DNA from: an uncultured Clostridium sp.
GTDB lineage: Bacteria; Bacillota; Clostridia; TANB77; CAG-508
Direction: 5' to 3'
NCBI GenBank assembly: GCA_947302485.1
Contig: CAMYVO010000002.1
Span: 62,001-126,000, forward strand
DNA length: 64,000 nucleotides
Numbering within the stretch: position 1 is the stretch's first letter; each line of letters starts with the position of its first letter. The notes under the pieces were generated by a model that searched no databases, had not been told where the DNA came from, and saw nothing but the letters and a program-made list of their open reading frames with translations. Below are positions 58,576-64,000 of the stretch, in pieces. The position numbers were made by a program, and so were the translations under genes.

Positions 58576-58845
58576 ATGTCAAGCAGCAAAAAAGAACGGA
58601 TGACTTTTACGCCTTCAAACTTCAAAAATAGCTATTATCGCCCTTACTACTTTGGACATGACAGCGATGAATCCATGTCATTTAAATGTTCAAAATGTAA
58701 ACGTGCATTTACATGCAAAAAAGGCGATTTAAAGCTTAGTAACGGAGTAAAAGGACCTGTTGAAAAACTGATTTATGGATACGTTTGTCCTCATTGCGGA
58801 CATCTTGACAACATTTCCTATTCGGACATCAGATTGTTCGAATAA
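58576..58845 (+). CDS. Small zinc-ribbon protein, atypical codon use, in-frame CGG
   Basis: 89 residues. Zinc ribbon from CSKCKRAFTCKKGD and CPHCGHLD (two CxxC pairs). Codons are unlike the neighbours (AGC, GAC, TAC, TTC, CGC, ACG), suggesting transfer or a different expression class. Codon 8 is CGG; a +1 shift here would give Gly then an immediate stop (GGA TGA). So either CGG is read as Arg here or the gene is translationally limited at this point. Strong AAGGAGGAGAC site, terminator shared with upp. Confidence 0.75.
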   Translation: MSSSKKERMTFTPSNFKNSYYRPYYFGHDSDESMSFKCSKCKRAFTCKKGDLKLSNGVKGPVEKLIYGYVCPHCGHLDNISYSDIRLFE

Positions 58846-58855
58846 AAACCCAAAA

Positions 58856-58886
58856 AAAAGAGAAGCTCCTGTAGCTTCTCTTTTTC
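58856..58886. terminator. Bidirectional terminator between zinc-ribbon gene and upp
   Basis: AAAAAGAGAAGCT / AGCTTCTCTTTTT. Confidence 0.9.
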
Positions 58887-58898
58887 ATTTTATATAAT

Positions 58899-59525
58899 CT
58901 ATTTTGTTCCATAAATTCTATCTCCAGCATCACCTAAACCTGGTACAATGTATCCATTTTCGTTTAAGTGCTCATCAATTGTAGCACAATAGATTTGTAC
59001 ATCTGGATGAGCTTCTTGCATTTTTTTAAGTCCCTCTGGCGCTGCTATAATTGATAAGAATTTAATTTTCTTAACTCCTCTTGCTTTTATTAGAGAAATA
59101 GCATCAATCCCAGAACCTCCAGTTGCAAGCATTGGATCGAGCAATATCACTTCTTTATTTTCAATTCCTTCAGGAACCTTAAAATAGTATTCAACTGGTT
59201 CTAATGTTTCTTCGTTTCTATATAATCCAATATGTCCAATTTTAGCTCCTGGTATTACAGATAGAACTCCATCTACCATTCCCAATCCTGCTCTTAAAAT
59301 TGGAACAAATGCATATTTTTTTTCATATAATACATATCCTTTCGTTTTAGCTATAGGAGTTTCAACTTCTTTTTCATCTAATTCAGCATCTTTAAATGCT
59401 TCATAACATAAAATCATAGATATTTCTTTTATAAGTTCTCTAAATTCCTTTGTTGATGTTTTTTTATCTCTCAAAATTGAGATTTTATGCTTTATTAAAG
59501 GATGATTTAATTCAATAGGTTTCAT
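58899..59525 (-). CDS. upp: Uracil phosphoribosyltransferase
   Basis: 208 residues. PRPP-binding [23 protein letters not shown], and the uracil-binding C-terminal end [20 protein letters not shown]. Converts uracil and PRPP to UMP in pyrimidine salvage. Confidence 0.97.
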   Translation of the reverse strand: MKPIELNHPLIKHKISILRDKKTSTKEFRELIKEISMILCYEAFKDAELDEKEVETPIAKTKGYVLYEKKYAFVPILRAGLGMVDGVLSVIPGAKIGHIGLYRNEETLEPVEYYFKVPEGIENKEVILLDPMLATGGSGIDAISLIKARGVKKIKFLSIIAAPEGLKKMQEAHPDVQIYCATIDEHLNENGYIVPGLGDAGDRIYGTK

Positions 59526-59702
59526 TTTTTTCCTTCTTTCTCTTTATATTCTTTTTTGCTTTTTATGGCTTTGCTTCTTCATTTTTCTTTCTTCCAATTT
59601 ATAACAATCTTCATCACAACATAATATACTATAAGCTATTATTTATTTCAATGCTTTTTACAAAAAAATTAAATATTGTACTTTAAAATTAATCTTTCTT
59701 TT

Positions 59703-62700
59703 TTACACCTCTATTAATTTAACTCTTTCTTTACCAATTAGTTCCTCAAACTCATTTAGTATTTCTGAAGTTAAATAAATTAGTCCGCAAGGCTTTACTT
59801 CTCCCCTATCTACTACTTGTACTGGCATATTATTTTTATCTCCATTAAAAAATTTTATTGCTCCTCTTAGTTTTGCTTTATCTTTTTCTTCTAAATTTGT
59901 AATATCTATGCTTAAAACTTTTTTCTTTTTAATACCAAATTCTTTAATATCGTTTGCAACAATCTTTACATCATCATCTTCTCTTATACTCAATCTACCA
60001 TCTACTATAATTATATTATCAGTTATTAAAGCTCTTTGTGCTCTAATATATGCATTTTCAAAAACAATAATTTCTGCTGTACCATATAAATCTTCTACTG
60101 TTACAAACGCCATTATTGTGTTGTTTTTTGTATATTTTTTTTTTATATTTGTAATAATTCCTGCATATTTTATATTTTGCCCATCTTTATAGTTTGTATT
60201 TCTTCCTTCTTCCATATCTTCTTTTACTTGTATCATTTTCATTGTGTCAATGTTAGTTTGTGAGGCGATCTGCTCTCTTAATTTATCTAAAGGATGTCCA
60301 GATATATATATTCCTAGCATCTCCTTTTCCATAGATAATAATTCTCTATCAGAATATTCTTTCTGCTCATTGAATGTGTATTTTAATTCTTCTAAACCAC
60401 TTTCTTCAGTTCCTAAATCAAACATACTTACTTGTCCTTTATAGTTTTTTCTATTTGAGTCTTGTATAGTGTCTATAATTCCTTCAAAAGAAGATATAAG
60501 CGTGCTTCTATTTTGGCTAAACTCATCAAATGCTCCTGCTTTTATTAAACTTTCAATACACTTTTTATTTATAGCTTCTCCCTGTATTCTCTCGCAAAAG
60601 TCTGTGAAATCCTTATATTCTCCTCGAATTTGTCTTTCCTTAACTATAGATTCCACTGCTTGTATTCCAACATTTTTAATACTTCCAAGTCCAAAACGAA
60701 TTTTAGATTTATCTACTGTAAATCTTGTATCGCTTTTATTAATATTTGGTTTTAATATATCAATATTTAATCTTTTACATTCATCAATGTACACTGGAAC
60801 CTTATCAAGATTTCCTAAGTAGCTATTTAAAGTTGCTGCCATAAGCTCTGCTGGATAATATGCTTTTAAATATGCTGTTCTATATGATACTACAGCATAT
60901 GCTGCAGCATGAGATTTATTAAATGCATATTTTGCAAACTCTGCCATCTCATCAAATATTTTAATAGCTGATGCCTCGTCTATACCATTACGTATACATC
61001 CTGGAATTATAACATTGCCTTCTTCATCTTCTTGTCCATATATAAAGTATTCTCTCTCTTTTGCCATTACATCTAGCTTTTTCTTTCCCATAGCTCTACG
61101 TACAAGGTCAGCTCTTCCTAAAGAATATCCAGCTAAGTCTCTTACAATTTGCATAACTTGCTCTTGATATACCATACATCCATAAGTTACATTTAAAATT
61201 GGTTCAAGAGATGGATGTGTATATTCGGCTTTATTAGGATTTAATTTATTTTTAATATATCTTGGAATTTGATCCATTGGTCCTGGTCTGTATAAAGAAA
61301 CACCAGCAATAATATCTTCTAAGCTATCTGGTTTTAATTCCTTCATAAAGCTTGTCATACCAGCACTTTCAAATTGAAAAATTCCTACTGTTTTTCCTTC
61401 ACCCCATAATTTATATACTTTAGGATCGTTCATGTCATGGTCAAATTCTACTTCTATTCCTCTATTTTTCTTTATAATCTTTTTAGCATCTTCAATTACG
61501 GTAAGAGTTCTTAATCCTAAAAAATCCATCTTAAGTAAGCCTAATTCTTCTAGTGTTGTCATAACAAACTGCGTAGAAACTTGTCCATCATTAACATATA
61601 AAGGTACATATGTATCTACTGGTTCTTTTGTAATAACTACACCGGCATGCATGAGTTGACGCATTTCTTGGCATGCCTTCAAGTGCCATTGCAATATCTA
61701 ATAATTTTTTTGTTTGTTCATCATTTTCATAAATTTCTCGTAATTCTCTATTTTGCTCCATTGCTTTTTTTATTGTTATATGTATTTCAAATGGAATCAT
61801 TTTCGCTAATTTATCGGCTTCTGCATAAGGTACATCAAGTGCCCTTGCAACATCACGAATTACCATTCTTGCTGCCATTGTACCAAATGTAATAATTTGG
61901 GAAACATGATCTTTTCCATACTTTCTTCCAACGTAGTCTATTACTTCTTGTCTTCTTTCATAGCAAAAATCAACATCAAAGTCTGGCATACTGATTCTAT
62001 CTGGATTTAAGAATCTTTCAAATAGTAAATTGTATTTTATTGGGTCAATATCGGTTATTCCAACCGCATATGCAACAATAGATCCTGCTCCAGATCCACG
62101 TCCAGGCCCTACTGGAATACCTATAGATTTTGCATAATTAATAAAGTCCCAAACAATTAGGAAATAATCTACATACCCCATTTTTTGAATAACTGATAAT
62201 TCATATTCTTTACGCTTTATTATTTCTTCTGACGGATTATCTCCATATCTTTTTTTTATTCCATCGTCACATAATTTTTTAAAATATTCATAATGTGTAT
62301 TATATTGTTCAGGAACATCGTAATTTGGCAAAATTGTATGTCCGAACTCAAACTCAACATTACACTTTTCCGCAATTTTTACAGTATTTTCTATCGCCTC
62401 AGGTAAATTTGAGAAATACTCTCTCATTTCTTCTGGGCTTTTTACATAAAGCTCATCTGTATCAAAACGCATTCTATCTTCATCGGACATTTTCTTTCCT
62501 GTTTGAATACATAGTAAAACTTCATGGTTATATGCATCTTCTTTTTTTAAATAATGAGCATCATTTGTTGCTACTATTGGAATATCTAATTTTCTACCTA
62601 TTTGAACCAACTTTTGATTTACTAATACTTGCTCTTTTATTCCATTGTTTTGCAATTCTAGATAATAATCATCTCCAAAAAGATTTTTATGCCATAATGC

Positions 62701-63174
62701 TATTTCTTCAGCCTTCTCCATGTCATTTTTTAATATTGCTTGATTTACACTTCCGGCCAGACATGCACTTAAACATATAAGCCCATCATGATATTTTTCT
62801 AGAAGTTCTAAATCTATTCTTGGTTTATAGTAATAACCATCAATAAAACTATTAGATACCATTTTAATTAGATTTTTATATCCGTCATTATTTTTTGCAA
62901 GTAAAATTAAATGATTATATTTATTATCAATACCTGGTTCTTTGTCAAATCTGCTTCTAGGTGCAACATACACTTCACATCCAATTATTGGTTTTATCCC
63001 TTCTTTTTTGCATGCTTTATAAAAGTCAATTACTCCATACATAGCACCATGGTCTGTAATTGCCATTGCATTCATTCCTAATTCTTTTGCTCTTACTGGC
63101 AAATCTTTAATTCTATTTGCACCATCTAGCAAACTATATTCACTATGAATATGTAAGTGCACAAAATCTGACAT
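59703..63174 (-). CDS. dnaE: DNA polymerase III alpha subunit (DnaE), read through a +1 shift at CGG
   Basis: The joined protein is 1156 residues, normal for DnaE1. The start is MSDFVHLHIHSEYSLLDG after AAGGAGAGAAAT; an upstream in-frame extension lacks a site. PHP domain, polymerase core with two catalytic Asp in SMPDFDVDFCYERR, then at codon 511 CGG (61644-61642). Frame 0 continues for 18 nonsense residues and stops. Dropping C gives STHACGVVITKEP, the family sequence, and leads to the third catalytic Asp in LLKMDFLGLRTLTV, the tail domains, HhH and OB fold. Without recoding there would be no complete polymerase core, so this gene must be read across. Confidence 0.94.
61641..61644 (-). other. 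Inferred +1 recoding site in dnaE (CGGT read as Gly)
   Basis: Minus-strand triplets CAT GCA TGC CGG TGT AGT TAT. Skipping the C gives CAT GCA TGC GGT GTA GTT ATT, coding THACGVVI. The two halves overlap only by the out-of-frame end and both are otherwise conserved without further damage. Confidence 0.8.
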
Positions 63175-63230
63175 ATTTCTCTCCTTATCTATAAAAGAAA
63201 AACCACATGCTTTGTGATTTTTCATTTGTA

Positions 63231-64000
63231 CTACATTGTTATTTTATAATAATTTCCTTTTCCAATTTGGATTACATCATTATCTTTTAAATCAGTTGTA
63301 TTTCTGAAATCTGTTACTTTTTCATCGTTTATTTTTACAGCACCTTGTTCAAATAATCTTTTAATATTCCCTTTAGAAGAATATTTTCCTGTTGCGATTA
63401 AAGCATTTAATATAGAATTTGGTATATCTTCTTTGTTCTCAATTTTTAATTCTGGAATATCTTTTGGAGCTTGCCCGTTTGTAAATGCTGTTATAAAGTG
63501 CTGTTTTGCATTTTCAGCTTCCTTTGCATCATGGTACAATTTTGTAATTTCAAAAGCAAGTTCTAGTTTAATGTTTCTTGGGTTTTCTCCACCAGCTAAT
63601 CTTTCTTTAACTTTATCAATATCATCTGGATGTATATCTGTACAAAGTTCATAATATTTAATTATTAACTCATCAGGAATCTTCATTGCTTTTTCAAACA
63701 TAACTGTAGCATCTTCATCTATACCTATGTAGTTTCCTAAGCTTTTACTCATTTTGTTTACACCATCTAATCCTTCAAGTAATGGCATAAATAAAGTTAT
63801 TTGTGGAGAAAGTCCATAGTCTTTTTGAATATTTCTTCCCATAAGAATATTAAATGTTTGATCTGTACCACCTAATTCTAAATCAGCTTTTATTGCTACA
63901 GAATCGTATCCTTGCATTAACGGATAGAAGAATTCATGAACAGATATAGGTTGTCCTCCTTCATATCTTTTCTTAAAATCATCTCTTTCTAATATTCTTG
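63231..64000 (-). CDS. tyrS: Tyrosyl-tRNA synthetase, C-terminal part (cut by window edge)
   Basis: The frame is open to the window end. Visible are [17 protein letters not shown], the KMSKS loop as [12 protein letters not shown], and a C-terminal S4-like RNA-binding domain ([25 protein letters not shown]). The HIGH motif lies past the edge. The LGGTDQTFN and KMSKSLGN forms fit the TyrZ-type rather than the KFGKT-type enzyme. Confidence 0.95.
   Translation of the reverse strand, partial: RILERDDFKKRYEGGQPISVHEFFYPLMQGYDSVAIKADLELGGTDQTFNILMGRNIQKDYGLSPQITLFMPLLEGLDGVNKMSKSLGNYIGIDEDATVMFEKAMKIPDELIIKYYELCTDIHPDDIDKVKERLAGGENPRNIKLELAFEITKLYHDAKEAENAKQHFITAFTNGQAPKDIPELKIENKEDIPNSILNALIATGKYSSKGNIKRLFEQGAVKINDEKVTDFRNTTDLKDNDVIQIGKGNYYKITM

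Noticed and set aside
37529-61644. Sequencing or assembly error as the cause of the frame breaks
   Set aside because: There are no homopolymers at the sites, all four breaks fall on an in-frame CGG, and many out-of-frame CGG triplets in intact genes show no indel. It cannot be fully excluded without reads, so read-level checking is listed.
59703-63174. Naturally split dnaE with inteins, or two separate proteins
   Set aside because: No intein motifs; the second half has no start codon with a ribosome binding site at the right place; the halves abut exactly on a one-base shift.

Overview
The window is AT-rich DNA (GC under about 30% by eye) in which nearly all genes lie on the minus strand. 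Spo0A, a SpoIVFA/SpoIVFB pair, YyaC, sortases, a trimeric [FeFe] hydrogenase, the ctsR-mcsA-mcsB-clpC operon and T-box control of ileS point to an anaerobic, endospore-forming, low-GC Gram-positive bacterium of the Clostridia, probably host-associated. The order cannot be fixed from the sequence.

Layout: 1-5.2 kb holds a sortase fragment, a HIT protein, a very short alanyl-tRNA synthetase, an aspartate-semialdehyde dehydrogenase gene in three frames and a cysteine desulfurase. 5.2-12.1 kb holds T-box-ileS, a small atypical gene, and tig-clpP-clpX. 12.2-22.2 kb is rich in sporulation genes: spoIVFAB, yyaC, RNase G, pth, an amidase-like protein, ylmH, a PLP lyase, a membrane metallopeptidase, spo0A and yigZ. 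22.2-32.6 kb holds a flavoprotein, a WG-repeat protein, a sortase, proS, scpB, tRNA-Met and rpoD-dnaG. 32.7-39.5 kb is the CtsR-controlled clp operon plus small unknowns and an SSB. 39.5-47.6 kb holds a polysaccharide deacetylase, a GH30 glycosidase, a ROK kinase, membrane proteins, rsmB and a metal efflux pump with its ArsR sensor. 47.7-64 kb holds infC-rpmI-rplT, a HAD hydrolase, a large unknown protein, ppaC, hydABC, hslO, rplU-rpmA, a zinc-ribbon gene, upp, dnaE and tyrS.

Main finding: four conserved genes' reading-frame breaks (dnaE one, ctsR one, asd two) all sit exactly at an in-frame CGG codon. Each is repaired by skipping the C, so that CGGN is read as one glycine codon GGN. I found no in-frame CGG in any other recognised gene here. 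The only other two are early in two small genes of unusual composition (8430 and 58576). dnaE encodes the replicative polymerase and is otherwise perfectly conserved, so simple pseudogene decay is unlikely. The simplest reading is that CGG has lost its arginine tRNA in this lineage and provokes +1 frameshifting, or is read as a four-base CGGN glycine codon.

Other points of interest: three genes whose Shine-Dalgarno sequence lies in the 3' arm of a terminator-like hairpin, two long palindromic elements, an AlaRS lacking both its beta-barrel and C-Ala regions, an infC that appears to start at ATA, L27 without the Prp-cleaved extension, and helically phased ATTACA repeats before an unknown membrane protein gene.
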